This document shows positions 8,147 to 17,049 of a DNA stretch of 64,000 bases, piece after piece; the first letter of the stretch is position 1, and each line of letters starts with the position of its first letter. The notes beneath the pieces were generated by a model. It was not told the origin of the DNA. It saw only the letters and a program-made list of their open reading frames with translations, and did no database searches. The stretch is from BPGX01 sp035405785 (GTDB lineage: Bacteria > Bacteroidota > Bacteroidia > B-17B0 > Aurantibacillaceae). The DNA is taken from positions 1-64,000 of the forward strand of contig DAONJS010000004.1 in assembly GCA_035405785.1 (NCBI GenBank). The letters run 5' to 3'. Position numbers and translations under genes: made by a program.

Positions 8147-8888
8147 TAAAACATTTCGATCTCGTTTAATTTTAGGGTCAGGAAAATTTGGAAATGTAGA
8201 GACATTTAGAGATGCTGTTATTGCAGCAGGAACGGAAATGGTAACGCTTGCTATCAAAAGATTTGACAAAAATACAGCACAGGATAAATGGCTGAAGGTA
8301 TTGATAGATTTGAATATTCAGATATTGCCCAACACTTCAGGAGCACGCACTGCAAAAGGTGCTGTTTTAGCCGCACAATTAGCAAGAGAAGCATTGCAAA
8401 CTAACTGGATTAAATTAGAAATTCATCCAGACCCAAAATACTTAATGCCTGATCCTATTGAAACTTTAAAAGCCACAGAAATACTTGCAAAAGATGGTTT
8501 TATAGTTTTGCCTTATATACACGCAGATCCAGTATTGTGCAAGCATTTAGAAGATGCAGGTGCAGCGGCAGTGATGCCATTAGGTGCACCAATAGGCACA
8601 AATAAAGGTTTGAGAACTTATGATTTTTTGAAGATTATCATTGAACAATCACAAGTGCCCGTCATTGTAGATGCAGGATTAGGCGTGCCATCACACGCAG
8701 CAGCAGCAATGGAATTAGGAGCTGATGCAGTGCTTGTGAATACTGCTATAGCAGTTGCAAATGATCCTGTAACTATGGCAAAGGCATTTAAGATGGCAGT
8801 AGAAAGCGGCTATTTAGGAAGAAAAGCAGGATATGGCAGTGTTTCTGATTACGCCATTGCCACATCACCTTCGGAGAATTTTGGATAA
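8124..8888 (+). CDS. thiG: Thiazole synthase ThiG
   Basis: This 254-residue TIM-barrel enzyme forms the thiamine thiazole phosphate from deoxyxylulose phosphate, ThiS thiocarboxylate and dehydroglycine. The start KIADKTFRSRLILGSGKF, the WIKLEIHPDPKYLMPDP segment carrying the Schiff-base lysine, and the phosphate site PVIVDAGLGVPSHAAAAMELG are present. The start overlaps thiE. It is the last recognisable thiamine gene: ThiH or ThiO, which supply dehydroglycine, do not follow as they often do in this phylum. Confidence 0.95.
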   Translation: MEPLKIADKTFRSRLILGSGKFGNVETFRDAVIAAGTEMVTLAIKRFDKNTAQDKWLKVLIDLNIQILPNTSGARTAKGAVLAAQLAREALQTNWIKLEIHPDPKYLMPDPIETLKATEILAKDGFIVLPYIHADPVLCKHLEDAGAAAVMPLGAPIGTNKGLRTYDFLKIIIEQSQVPVIVDAGLGVPSHAAAAMELGADAVLVNTAIAVANDPVTMAKAFKMAVESGYLGRKAGYGSVSDYAIATSPSENFG

Positions 8889-8963
8889 TGGAATGGAGCT
8901 ATTTATTTTTAATTTTGTAGATTTACAAGATTATTATATGTAAGAATTTTTGATTTAATTACT

Positions 8964-9122
8964 ATGAAAAGTAAAGATTCCAAAGCACAGATAGAAGTAT
9001 GGGAATGGAAAGAGTTACTTTATGAGGAAATTAAAAATGTGCCACCTAATATGCAGTTAAAATATATACATCAAAAAGTGAAAAAGATATTAGAGGGTAT
9101 TAAGAAAAATAGGAAGAAGTAA
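8964..9122 (+). CDS. Small conserved-looking hypothetical protein
   Basis: This is an ATG-initiated frame of 52 residues, rich in Lys and Glu, with a VWEWKELLYEEIKNVPP segment. It is predicted to be helical and soluble with a basic C-terminal tail. It resembles short VWEWK-containing proteins I have seen annotated as hypothetical in Bacteroidota, but that is from memory. It lies 75 bases after thiG on the same strand. No function can be assigned. The remaining gap to 9343 shows nothing else. Confidence 0.5.
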   Translation: MKSKDSKAQIEVWEWKELLYEEIKNVPPNMQLKYIHQKVKKILEGIKKNRKK

Positions 9123-9343
9123 CAAAGTTGTTTTTAATTAAATTAATTTTTGTTTTCTAGTTTTTAATTATATTTTTTACCTCATAAATTACAAAATTAA
9201 AAGATAATTCAACTATTTGGTTCGTTTAAACTGAAGAAAGTGATGTAAATTTTTCTATTTTATTTTAATTTTACATAAATTTACACAAAATATCTACTAT
9301 AATAATTTTCTTTTAATTTGATTTGTTCGCAAATGTTCTCTAT

Positions 9344-10537
9344 ATGGAAAAAGATAGAAAAAAATTTTTGATTAAAAAGGCCTTTGAACTTTTTGCAGAT
9401 AATCTAATTGATGAGAATGAATTACATGAACTTATTTCTATAGCTCAAAAAGCCATTGATAATAAATATTCCAAAGAAGATAATGTATTAAAACCAAATT
9501 CAGAAATTGCAAAATTTGAGATATTACAAAAAAGTGAAAAGGAAAATGAAAATATTATATTAAATCAAGAAAATACTCTCACATCAGAAGATTATCTTGA
9601 AGTTATTAAGAGATATGAAAAAGAATTCAAAGGAAAAGAATTAAAAGAGTATTATAGAACTGGTAGTGAAATCAAAAATGAATATGGTAAATGTTTTTCA
9701 ATTTTTACCAAAACTCCAATTAAACTTGATTTAAGTTTTTTGCAAGATAAAATTGTTGAATACTATACACTTGAATTAGAAATTATCCCTGGTATTAGGA
9801 ATCACTTAAAGAATACTTTAATTGAAAAGGGATATAAATCTATTAATGAACTTGCTAAACATCCAAAATTTGAAGAAAGTGCTGGAAAATTTCTTGAAAT
9901 AATTAATAAAAGAAATGCAGATGCATTATATGATTGGGTATTAAATGTTAGAGGTTTTTCACAAAATAAATTAGTATTTTTAGTTTCATCTTTTTATTCT
10001 CTTGAAGAATTAATTTTTGTTGACATTGAAACTTTGGGCTTTCATGGGTATCCATTGTTTTTAATAGGTGTTGGGTATTTTCATAAAAATGCATTAATGA
10101 TAGAACAATTTCTTGCTAGGAACTATGATGAAGAAGCTTCTATTCTTTTTCTCATGTCTGAAAAATTAAAAGATAAAAAAGCCATTGTCTCATACAATGG
10201 AAAATCGTTTGATATTCCAGTTATTAAGAATAGAATGAGTCGTTTTAGAATACCTGATAAATTGATAGATAAACATTTTGACATAATGTATTTTGCAAGA
10301 ACCGCATTTAAGGATAAGTTTTCAGATTTTAAGTTAATTACTCTTGAAACTGAGTTATTAAATGTTGTTAGAACTGATCATATACCTAGTGATTATGTTC
10401 CATCATGTTATAATAAATACATCAAAACTAAAAACATTGGGTTTCTTATTCCTATTATTGAGCATAATAAACAAGATATTATTTCAACAGTAAAGTTTTT
10501 TGAAAAACTATATCAAATATGGACAAAAGAATCGTAA
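9344..10537 (+). CDS. RNase H-like (DEDD) 3'-5' exonuclease, MrfB/YprB-like
   Basis: This protein of about 397 residues has a C-terminal RNase H-like exonuclease domain. Acidic motifs are visible: FVDIETLGFHG, VSYNGKSFDIPVIKNRM, and HNKQDIIST, matching DEDD exonucleases of the Bacillus YprB (MrfB) type. The N-terminal third is charged and helical without a recognised domain. ATG 9344 is chosen; the frame extends 7 codons to a TTG at 9323. The stop overlaps the helicase gene by 19 bases. YprA/YprB (MrfAB) of Bacillus subtilis form a mitomycin-lesion excision pathway, so the pairing suggests DNA repair (inference from context and motifs). Confidence 0.8.
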   Translation: MEKDRKKFLIKKAFELFADNLIDENELHELISIAQKAIDNKYSKEDNVLKPNSEIAKFEILQKSEKENENIILNQENTLTSEDYLEVIKRYEKEFKGKELKEYYRTGSEIKNEYGKCFSIFTKTPIKLDLSFLQDKIVEYYTLELEIIPGIRNHLKNTLIEKGYKSINELAKHPKFEESAGKFLEIINKRNADALYDWVLNVRGFSQNKLVFLVSSFYSLEELIFVDIETLGFHGYPLFLIGVGYFHKNALMIEQFLARNYDEEASILFLMSEKLKDKKAIVSYNGKSFDIPVIKNRMSRFRIPDKLIDKHFDIMYFARTAFKDKFSDFKLITLETELLNVVRTDHIPSDYVPSCYNKYIKTKNIGFLIPIIEHNKQDIISTVKFFEKLYQIWTKES

Positions 10538-12777
10538 ATCTTATTGAGTTATTGAAAAATGATAAACATTTTAGAAAAAGGATTGAGTATATACATTACA
10601 CTCCACCAAAGTCGCCAGTATACGCAGTGCTAAAAGATGAATTACCAGAAAAATTGAAGAATTTTTTAAGAATAAAAGAGATAAAACTTTATTCACATCA
10701 AGTAAAAGCAATTGAAAAAATTAGAAATGGAGAAAATGTTTTAATAACGACACCAACATCGTCGGGTAAATCATTATGTTTCAATCTACCCATATTTGAA
10801 AAAATGATTAAAAACAAAGAAGTTGGGGGACTATATATATTCCCAACAAAAGCGCTTACTAATGATCAATTAAAATCAATAAAAGAAATTGAGAAATTTG
10901 TAGGTTTAGATTCAAATGCAGAAATATATGACGGTGATACACCTAAAGAAGCAAAAAAAAGAATCAAAAATAAATCAAAGATAATTTTAACTAATCCATA
11001 CGAACTGCACTTAACTTTGCAGTATCATAATTCGTGGAAAAATTTTTTTGAAAAATTAAATTTTATTGTTTTAGATGAAGTGCATTATTATAGGGGGGTA
11101 TTTGGTTCTAATGTGGCTTATTTATTAAGACGTTTGAAAAGAATTTGTAATTATTATGGAGCCAATCCCCAATTTATATTATCTTCTGCAACAGTTGCTA
11201 ATCCAGAAGAGTTTGGTGAAAAATTAATAGGAGAAAAATTAAGCGTTATTGATAAAGATGGCTCCCCCAGTGGAGAAAAGTATTTCATTTTTTATAATCC
11301 ATTTTTTGAAGGTATTGGATATGGTGAAAATAGCACTCACACAGAAACTAAAAATTTATTCAAGTTTTTTGTTGCTAACGATTGCCAAACTTTATGTTTT
11401 ACGGTGTCAAGAAAAATGGCAGAATTAATTTGTAAGTGGGTTAGAGATGAAAAGCCGTTAATTAAAGATAAAATTGCTGTTTATAGAGCAGGATATATGG
11501 CAGATGAAAGAAGGGAAATTGAAAACAAATTAAAAAGCGGTGTTTTAAAGGGAGTTACATCAACAAATGCATTAGAATTAGGAATTGATATTGGGACGCT
11601 TGATTGTGTGATAATTTCAGGTTATCCAGGAACAATTATTTCTACAAGACAACAAGCGGGTAGAGCCGGTAGAAGAAATAAAAGTTCTTTAGCAATATTA
11701 GTTGCTTTTGAAAATGCTTTGGATCAATTTATTATGAAACACCCTGATTTTATATTTGATAGGAATCCTGAAAATATTGTTATTGACTTAGATAATGAAA
11801 AAATTAAATTAGGCCATTTGTTATGTGCAATAAATGAATTAGCTGTTAAAGTTGAAGAAGATAAAAAGTATTTTGGAAATATAAGTAAAGAACTAAATAT
11901 TTTATTGAAAGAAGGTAAAGTAAAGAAAACTAATTCTGTTTATATTGGTTCCAGTTTTGATAATCCGGAAAATATAATTAATCTAAAAAGTATATCGGGA
12001 AACGAATTTAGATTAATATGTGATGGTAAAATTATTGAAAACTTATCTCAAGATAGAATATACAAGGAAGCATTTGTGGGTGCTGTTTATTTAAATAAAG
12101 GAGAAACATACATTGTTAAAGAAATTGATGAACAGAGTAAGACAATTGAATTATATAAGAAAGACGTTGATCATTACACTGAACCAATTGTAGATACCCA
12201 TATTGAAATCATCAATGATATTTATAAAAAAATGTTTAATGATACAAAAATATTTTTTGGAGATGTAAAAGTTAAAGAAACTGTTATAGGATATCGGATA
12301 AAAAAATTCGATAAAGTTCTATCAATAAATTCATTGGAACCTAAAACAAGGCTATTTAGTACTCAAGCGATGTGGTTTTTAATAAATAATACTTTAAGTG
12401 AAAAAATTAAAAAATCTCGTAACCTTAATTTAATTGGAGGAATACATGGTATAGAGCATGCAATGATTGGCTTAATGCCATTAATGGTTATTTGCGATAG
12501 ATGGGATTTAGGTGGAATTTCATATTCTTTGCATCCACAAACAAAAGCTCCATCTATTTTTATTTACGAAGGTATTGAAGGAGGAATTGGTTTAACAAGA
12601 AAGAGTTACGAATACGCTGAGAATCTTTTAAAAATGACTTATGAATTGATAAAAAATTGTAAATGCGTTGATGGTTGTCCTTCATGTATTTATTCTCCAA
12701 AATGTGGTAACGAAAATCAAGGATTACACAAAGAGACTTCATTATTTATATTAAAAGAAATACTAAATCTCAAGTAA
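10519..12777 (+). CDS. DEAD/DEAH-box helicase with C-terminal DUF1998 zinc site, MrfA/YprA-like
   Basis: This 752-residue SF2 helicase has motif I TPTSSGKS (about residue 80), motif II LDEVHYY (about 190), motif III SSATVANP, motif V TNALELGIDIG and motif VI QQAGRAGR (about 385). The C-terminus carries a DUF1998-type region with four cysteines (CKCVDGCPSC then CG) that is characteristic of MrfA and proposed to bind zinc. The ATG start lies within the nuclease gene. In B. subtilis this helicase acts with MrfB to remove mitomycin adducts independently of UvrABC; the same role here is inferred. Confidence 0.87.
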   Translation: MDKRIVNLIELLKNDKHFRKRIEYIHYTPPKSPVYAVLKDELPEKLKNFLRIKEIKLYSHQVKAIEKIRNGENVLITTPTSSGKSLCFNLPIFEKMIKNKEVGGLYIFPTKALTNDQLKSIKEIEKFVGLDSNAEIYDGDTPKEAKKRIKNKSKIILTNPYELHLTLQYHNSWKNFFEKLNFIVLDEVHYYRGVFGSNVAYLLRRLKRICNYYGANPQFILSSATVANPEEFGEKLIGEKLSVIDKDGSPSGEKYFIFYNPFFEGIGYGENSTHTETKNLFKFFVANDCQTLCFTVSRKMAELICKWVRDEKPLIKDKIAVYRAGYMADERREIENKLKSGVLKGVTSTNALELGIDIGTLDCVIISGYPGTIISTRQQAGRAGRRNKSSLAILVAFENALDQFIMKHPDFIFDRNPENIVIDLDNEKIKLGHLLCAINELAVKVEEDKKYFGNISKELNILLKEGKVKKTNSVYIGSSFDNPENIINLKSISGNEFRLICDGKIIENLSQDRIYKEAFVGAVYLNKGETYIVKEIDEQSKTIELYKKDVDHYTEPIVDTHIEIINDIYKKMFNDTKIFFGDVKVKETVIGYRIKKFDKVLSINSLEPKTRLFSTQAMWFLINNTLSEKIKKSRNLNLIGGIHGIEHAMIGLMPLMVICDRWDLGGISYSLHPQTKAPSIFIYEGIEGGIGLTRKSYEYAENLLKMTYELIKNCKCVDGCPSCIYSPKCGNENQGLHKETSLFILKEILNLK

Positions 12778-12785
12778 ATCTCAAT

Positions 12786-13733
12786 TTACACCTTCCTCTT
12801 AATATTCTCTAACATATTAACCACTAACTTATCCAAATCATAATGATGATTCCATCCCCAATCTTTACGAGCAATAGAATCGTCAATTGACTGTGGCCAT
12901 GAATCTGCTATACTTTGTCTAAAATCTGGTTGATAATCTATTTCAAACTCTGGAATGTGTTCTTTTATTTTGGAAGCAATTTGTGCAGGTGTAAAACTCA
13001 TAGCCGCAAGATTGTAACTACTTCTAATGGTAATTTTTTCTTTTGGGGCTTCCATTAGTTCAATAGTAGCACGTACAGCATCTTCTATATGCATCATTGG
13101 CAACATTGTATCTTCTTTCAAAAAACAAGTGTATTTTTTATCTTTCAAAGCGGCATAAAAAATATGTACAGCATAATCTGTGGTGCCACCGCCAGGTTGA
13201 GATTTCCATCCTATCAAGCCCGGATAACGAATACTTCTTACATCTACATTGTATTTTTGATAATACCATTCACACCATCTTTCGCCTGCTAATTTGCTGA
13301 TACCATAAACAGTGTTAGGATCCATTATTGTGTATTGTGGTGTGTTTTGTTTTGGCGTAGAAGGTCCAAATACTGCAATTGAACTTGGCCAAAAAACTTT
13401 TTGAATAATTTTATCTTTTGCTAAATTAAGCACATTAAAAAGTCCGTCCATATTGAGTTTCCATGCAAAGTCAGGATTTTTTTCAGCAGTAGCAGATAAT
13501 AGTGCAGCCAATAAATAAACATCTGTAATTTGATGTTTTTTCACTACCTCTAAAAGTTTGTTTTTATCTAAAACATCTAATGATTCAAATATATTATCGG
13601 GCAAAGCATCAATGGGCTTTATATCAGATGCTATAACATTTTTATGACCATATTTGATATTTAATGCTTCACAAAGTTCAATGCCAATTTGTCCCCCAGC
13701 ACCAATTACAAGAATTTTGGGTTGATAGCTCAT
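12786..13733 (-). CDS. Short-chain L-threonine 3-dehydrogenase (NAD-dependent epimerase/dehydratase family)
   Basis: This 315-residue extended-SDR protein has the nucleotide-binding motif VIGAGGQIGIELCEAL at the N-terminus and the active-site pair YGISKLAGERW (Tyr-x-x-x-Lys) near residue 143. The segments GWKSQPGGGTTDYAVHIF and NLAAMSFTP match the SDR-type threonine dehydrogenases described from Flavobacterium rather than the zinc-dependent Tdh. The expected reaction is oxidation of L-threonine to 2-amino-3-ketobutyrate. It is a single gene, convergent with the helicase gene (8-base gap) and divergent from the efflux operon. A UDP-sugar epimerase is the main alternative. Confidence 0.85.
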   Translation of the reverse strand: MSYQPKILVIGAGGQIGIELCEALNIKYGHKNVIASDIKPIDALPDNIFESLDVLDKNKLLEVVKKHQITDVYLLAALLSATAEKNPDFAWKLNMDGLFNVLNLAKDKIIQKVFWPSSIAVFGPSTPKQNTPQYTIMDPNTVYGISKLAGERWCEWYYQKYNVDVRSIRYPGLIGWKSQPGGGTTDYAVHIFYAALKDKKYTCFLKEDTMLPMMHIEDAVRATIELMEAPKEKITIRSSYNLAAMSFTPAQIASKIKEHIPEFEIDYQPDFRQSIADSWPQSIDDSIARKDWGWNHHYDLDKLVVNMLENIKRKV

Positions 13734-13837
13734 AACATTTTATTTGCGGCAAACTTAATCAATTTTAATGGATGAAAATAATTGTATGAAAGTGTTTCAG
13801 AAAAGTAGTATTTATTTAAACAAACAAAAAATTATTA

Positions 13838-13870
13838 TTGTAAAACATAGTATTGTAATGATTACTTTTG
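13838..13870 (+). promoter_or_regulatory. Promoter for the MacAB-like operon
   Basis: The -7 element TACTTTTG (13863-13870) matches TAnnTTTG, with TTG at 13838-13840 (22 bases upstream) as a candidate -33. The start codon follows 13 bases after the -7 element, so the leader would be very short. Confidence 0.55.
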
Positions 13871-13883
13871 TGCAAAAATATTT

Positions 13884-14966
13884 ATGAAATCATTTGTATA
13901 TTTTGTTGTATTTTCTGTATTGTTCAGTGCTTGTAGTAATAAAAAGGATTACATATTACCCGAAAAAAAATCAATCACACAGGTAGTATATGCATCTGGA
14001 AAAATTTATCCAATCAATGTGTATAATGTGTATTCTAAATTACCGGGTTACATTTCAAAGATATATGTCAATGTAAAAGATAGTGTAAAATTAGGTCAGC
14101 CACTTATTAGTATTAAAAGTGAAGTCAATGAAAAAAATTTAGAAATTGCTAAAAATCAGTATCAATTAGCATCAATCAATATCTCAAAAAATTCACCTGT
14201 ATTAAAATCATTGAATGAAGAAGTTGAATCTGCATTAACAAAATATAAATTAGATTCTATTAATTTTGTCAGATATCAAAATTTATTAAAAACTAATTCT
14301 ACTTCGCAATTACAATATGATCAGGCAAAATCACAATTTGAAATTTCTCGTCAGAATTATGTAAAAGCATTAAGCAATTTAGAAAAAACAAAAAACCAAC
14401 TTCAAATTGAATATGAAAATGCAAAGCTTCAATACGAAGCACAACAATCAAATTTAAGCGAATATACTATTGTTTCTGCTATCAGTGGAAAAGTATATGA
14501 TATTATTCCAAAAGAAGGAGAATTAGTGAATAGTGCAACTTTGTTGATGGTAATAGGAGATAGTAAAAAATTTGAAGTAGAATTAAATGTTGATGAAACA
14601 GATGTTAGTTTGATTAAAGAAAATCAAAAAGTAATTTTTGAAACCGATGTTTATAAAGACACATTGTTTTATGGAAATATTAAAACCATCTATCAAAGAA
14701 TAAATCCAATCAATAAAACCTGCAGAGTAATAGCAAGCATTGATACAAAAAATTTTCATTTCTATTCAGGAATGTCGGTAGAAGCCAATATCATTGTTGC
14801 GGAAAAAAAAGATGCATTAGTTATTCCTAAAAACTATCTCTTGAATTCTGAATATGTCATTACAAGCAATAAAGATACGATTAAAATTAAAAAAGGCATT
14901 GAAGATTTAGAGTATGTTGAAATAACAGAAGGAATTAATGAAAAAACAGAAATTATTGCCCCATAA
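13884..14966 (+). CDS. Periplasmic adaptor lipoprotein (MacA/HlyD family)
   Basis: This 360-residue membrane-fusion protein starts with a lipoprotein signal (LFSAC, Cys about residue 17). A biotinyl-lipoyl-like half motif (VYSKLPGYISKIYVNVKDSVKLGQPLI) is followed by a long helical coiled-coil hairpin (about residues 75-195), the second half motif (ISGKVYDIIPKEGELV) and beta-barrel domains. It is followed 2 bases later by a MacB-like permease and then an ATPase, so it probably links that inner-membrane ABC transporter to an outer-membrane channel encoded elsewhere. The substrate is unknown. Confidence 0.9.
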   Translation: MKSFVYFVVFSVLFSACSNKKDYILPEKKSITQVVYASGKIYPINVYNVYSKLPGYISKIYVNVKDSVKLGQPLISIKSEVNEKNLEIAKNQYQLASINISKNSPVLKSLNEEVESALTKYKLDSINFVRYQNLLKTNSTSQLQYDQAKSQFEISRQNYVKALSNLEKTKNQLQIEYENAKLQYEAQQSNLSEYTIVSAISGKVYDIIPKEGELVNSATLLMVIGDSKKFEVELNVDETDVSLIKENQKVIFETDVYKDTLFYGNIKTIYQRINPINKTCRVIASIDTKNFHFYSGMSVEANIIVAEKKDALVIPKNYLLNSEYVITSNKDTIKIKKGIEDLEYVEITEGINEKTEIIAP

Positions 14967-14968
14967 TT

Positions 14969-16228
14969 ATGATTGAAAATAGCAATTTACAAATAGCACT
15001 TAAACATCTTTCTTCTAAAAAAAGACAAACAATTATTGCTACTCTTGGTGTAACATTTGGAATTGCTATATTTATTTTTCAGGGCGGACTAATGACAGGT
15101 TTTCAAAAAACTTTTATAGATCAAACTATAAACACCAGTGCTAACATCAGAATTTACAACGAACCAAAAACAAATAGAAAAAGTATTATTTCAAAACTTC
15201 CAGAATATAATAATCATTGGATAGTAGTAAGAAATCAAAAACCAAAGGAAGAATCACCAAAAATAAAAAATGTCAGAGGGATTATTAAGTATCTTGAAAA
15301 AAATCCTGAAATAGAAGGTATATCGCCAAATTTAAGCACACAGGTTATTTTTAAATCAGGCGTTACTCAAATTAGTGGAAGAATTTTGGGTGTAAATATT
15401 ATACAGGAAAATTTATTATTTAATGTTGAGAAAAATAATGTGCAGGGCAGTATTACTAAATTACAGACAATCCCTAATGGTATTATTCTTGGTGAAGGAC
15501 TTGCAGAATTATTAAATGTCAAATTAAATGATAATATCACAGTATTATCTTCGTCTGGTGCAAGTTTAGATATGAAAGTTGTAGCCATTAACAGATCAGG
15601 TATAACAGAATTAGATAAATCAAGAGCATATATCAATATCAGAAATGTTCAAAAATTATTGCAGGTAGATAATGATTATATCACTGATATAAATATCAAA
15701 GTAAAAGACATCAATCAATCAGATAAATTAGCAAAAACATTACAAAGTAAGTTTGGTTACAGAGCATTAGATTGGAAAGAAGCCAATGCTAACATTTTCG
15801 GAATTTTCAAAATACAAAATATGATAACTTACTTAATTATTACGACCATTTTGATAGTGTCGGGTTTTGGAATTTTTAATATCTTGATGATGATTATTTA
15901 TGAAAAACTTCCAGATATTGCTATTCTTAAAGCCATTGGTTTCAAAGACAAAGATATAATTTCCATTTTTTTATCAGAATCATTAATCATTGGATTTTCA
16001 GGAGGATTATTAGGATTATTGTTAGGATTTACTTTGCAAAAAGTCATAGGTTCAATTCGTATGAATGTCAAAGGATTTATTTCTCTTGAATATCTGCAGT
16101 TTAACACAACTGTTTCATTTTATTTATTTGCTTTTACATTCGCAATTATTGTAACTGCTATTGCTGGTTATATTCCAGCCCGCAAAGCCGCCAAAACTGA
16201 CCCTATTGATATATTAAGATCAAAATAA
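14969..16228 (+). CDS. ABC transporter permease, MacB/FtsX type
   Basis: This 419-residue protein has one N-terminal membrane segment (about residues 23-40), a large extracytoplasmic MacB-core domain to about residue 275, and three C-terminal membrane segments with the FtsX-type stretch GFGIFNILMMIIYEKLPDIAILKAIG and the ending ARKAAKTDPIDILR. ATPase and permease are separate polypeptides here, unlike E. coli MacB. It is embedded between the adaptor and the ATPase genes with gaps of 2 bases on each side. It is likely a mechanotransmission-type exporter or a lipoprotein-release-like system. Confidence 0.9.
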   Translation: MIENSNLQIALKHLSSKKRQTIIATLGVTFGIAIFIFQGGLMTGFQKTFIDQTINTSANIRIYNEPKTNRKSIISKLPEYNNHWIVVRNQKPKEESPKIKNVRGIIKYLEKNPEIEGISPNLSTQVIFKSGVTQISGRILGVNIIQENLLFNVEKNNVQGSITKLQTIPNGIILGEGLAELLNVKLNDNITVLSSSGASLDMKVVAINRSGITELDKSRAYINIRNVQKLLQVDNDYITDINIKVKDINQSDKLAKTLQSKFGYRALDWKEANANIFGIFKIQNMITYLIITTILIVSGFGIFNILMMIIYEKLPDIAILKAIGFKDKDIISIFLSESLIIGFSGGLLGLLLGFTLQKVIGSIRMNVKGFISLEYLQFNTTVSFYLFAFTFAIIVTAIAGYIPARKAAKTDPIDILRSK

Positions 16229-16230
16229 TA

Positions 16231-16911
16231 ATGGAAGATAAAATACTTATTCAAACAAAAAATCTTAATAAGCATTATCACGATCCTGTGGAATTTCATG
16301 TATTAAAGAACATCAATATAGAAATTAAACAAGGTGAATTTGTTTCTATTATTGGAGCATCAGGTAGTGGAAAATCTACACTTCTTTATGTATTAAGCAC
16401 AATGGATACGGACTATACGGGAGAAATTTATTTTGATAACGAATTATTAGTCAACAAATCTAAAAATGAATTAGCAGAAATTAGAAATGAAAAAATTGGT
16501 TTTGTTTTTCAGTTTCATTACTTGCTTCCTGAATTTACAGTTATAGAAAATGTTATGATGCCCGCATTGAAGTTGAATAAATTTTCAAAAGAGGAAATTT
16601 ATGAACAAGCGTTAGAAAAATTAGAATTATTAGATATTAAAGAATTAGCACACAAAAAAGCGAACAAATTATCTGGTGGTCAGCAGCAAAGAGTTGCCAT
16701 AGCAAGAGCATTGATTAATCAGCCCAAAATTATTATGGGCGATGAACCTACTGGAAATTTAGATTCAAAAAATTCAGAAAGTGTATATAATATATTTCGT
16801 GAACTCAATAAAAAGTTTCATCAAACATTTTTAATTGTAACACACGATATAAATTTTGCTCAAAAATCAGATAGAATCATCCAATTAAAAGATGGAGAAG
16901 TAGTGGGGTAG
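16231..16911 (+). CDS. ABC transporter ATPase (MacB/LolD type)
   Basis: This 226-residue ATPase has intact motifs: Walker A GASGSGKST (about residue 44), Q-loop FVFQFHYLLPEFTVIENV, signature LSGGQQQRVAIARAL, Walker B IIMGDEPTGNLDS and the switch histidine in LIVTHDINFA. The position after the permease gene makes it the motor of the three-gene export system. No outer-membrane TolC-like gene belongs to this operon; one exists at 57625 in another operon. Confidence 0.93.
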   Translation: MEDKILIQTKNLNKHYHDPVEFHVLKNINIEIKQGEFVSIIGASGSGKSTLLYVLSTMDTDYTGEIYFDNELLVNKSKNELAEIRNEKIGFVFQFHYLLPEFTVIENVMMPALKLNKFSKEEIYEQALEKLELLDIKELAHKKANKLSGGQQQRVAIARALINQPKIIMGDEPTGNLDSKNSESVYNIFRELNKKFHQTFLIVTHDINFAQKSDRIIQLKDGEVVG

Positions 16912-17015
16912 TATAAATTTATTGTTCTCTTTATTACATATTAAATTTTCAAATACTTAAAAAATAAACACACTTTTGTTAATATATTATTGCTTTATTT
17001 TTATTTTTTATTTCG

Positions 17016-17023
17016 TAATTTTG
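17016..17023 (+). promoter_or_regulatory. -7 promoter element for lpxC/fabZ
   Basis: TAATTTTG matches TAnnTTTG and lies 27 bases before the lpxC/fabZ start. A TTG at 16990-16992 is slightly far (23 bases) for a -33. Confidence 0.5.
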
Positions 17024-17049
17024 GGCAATTATTTTTTAAATATTAAAAA

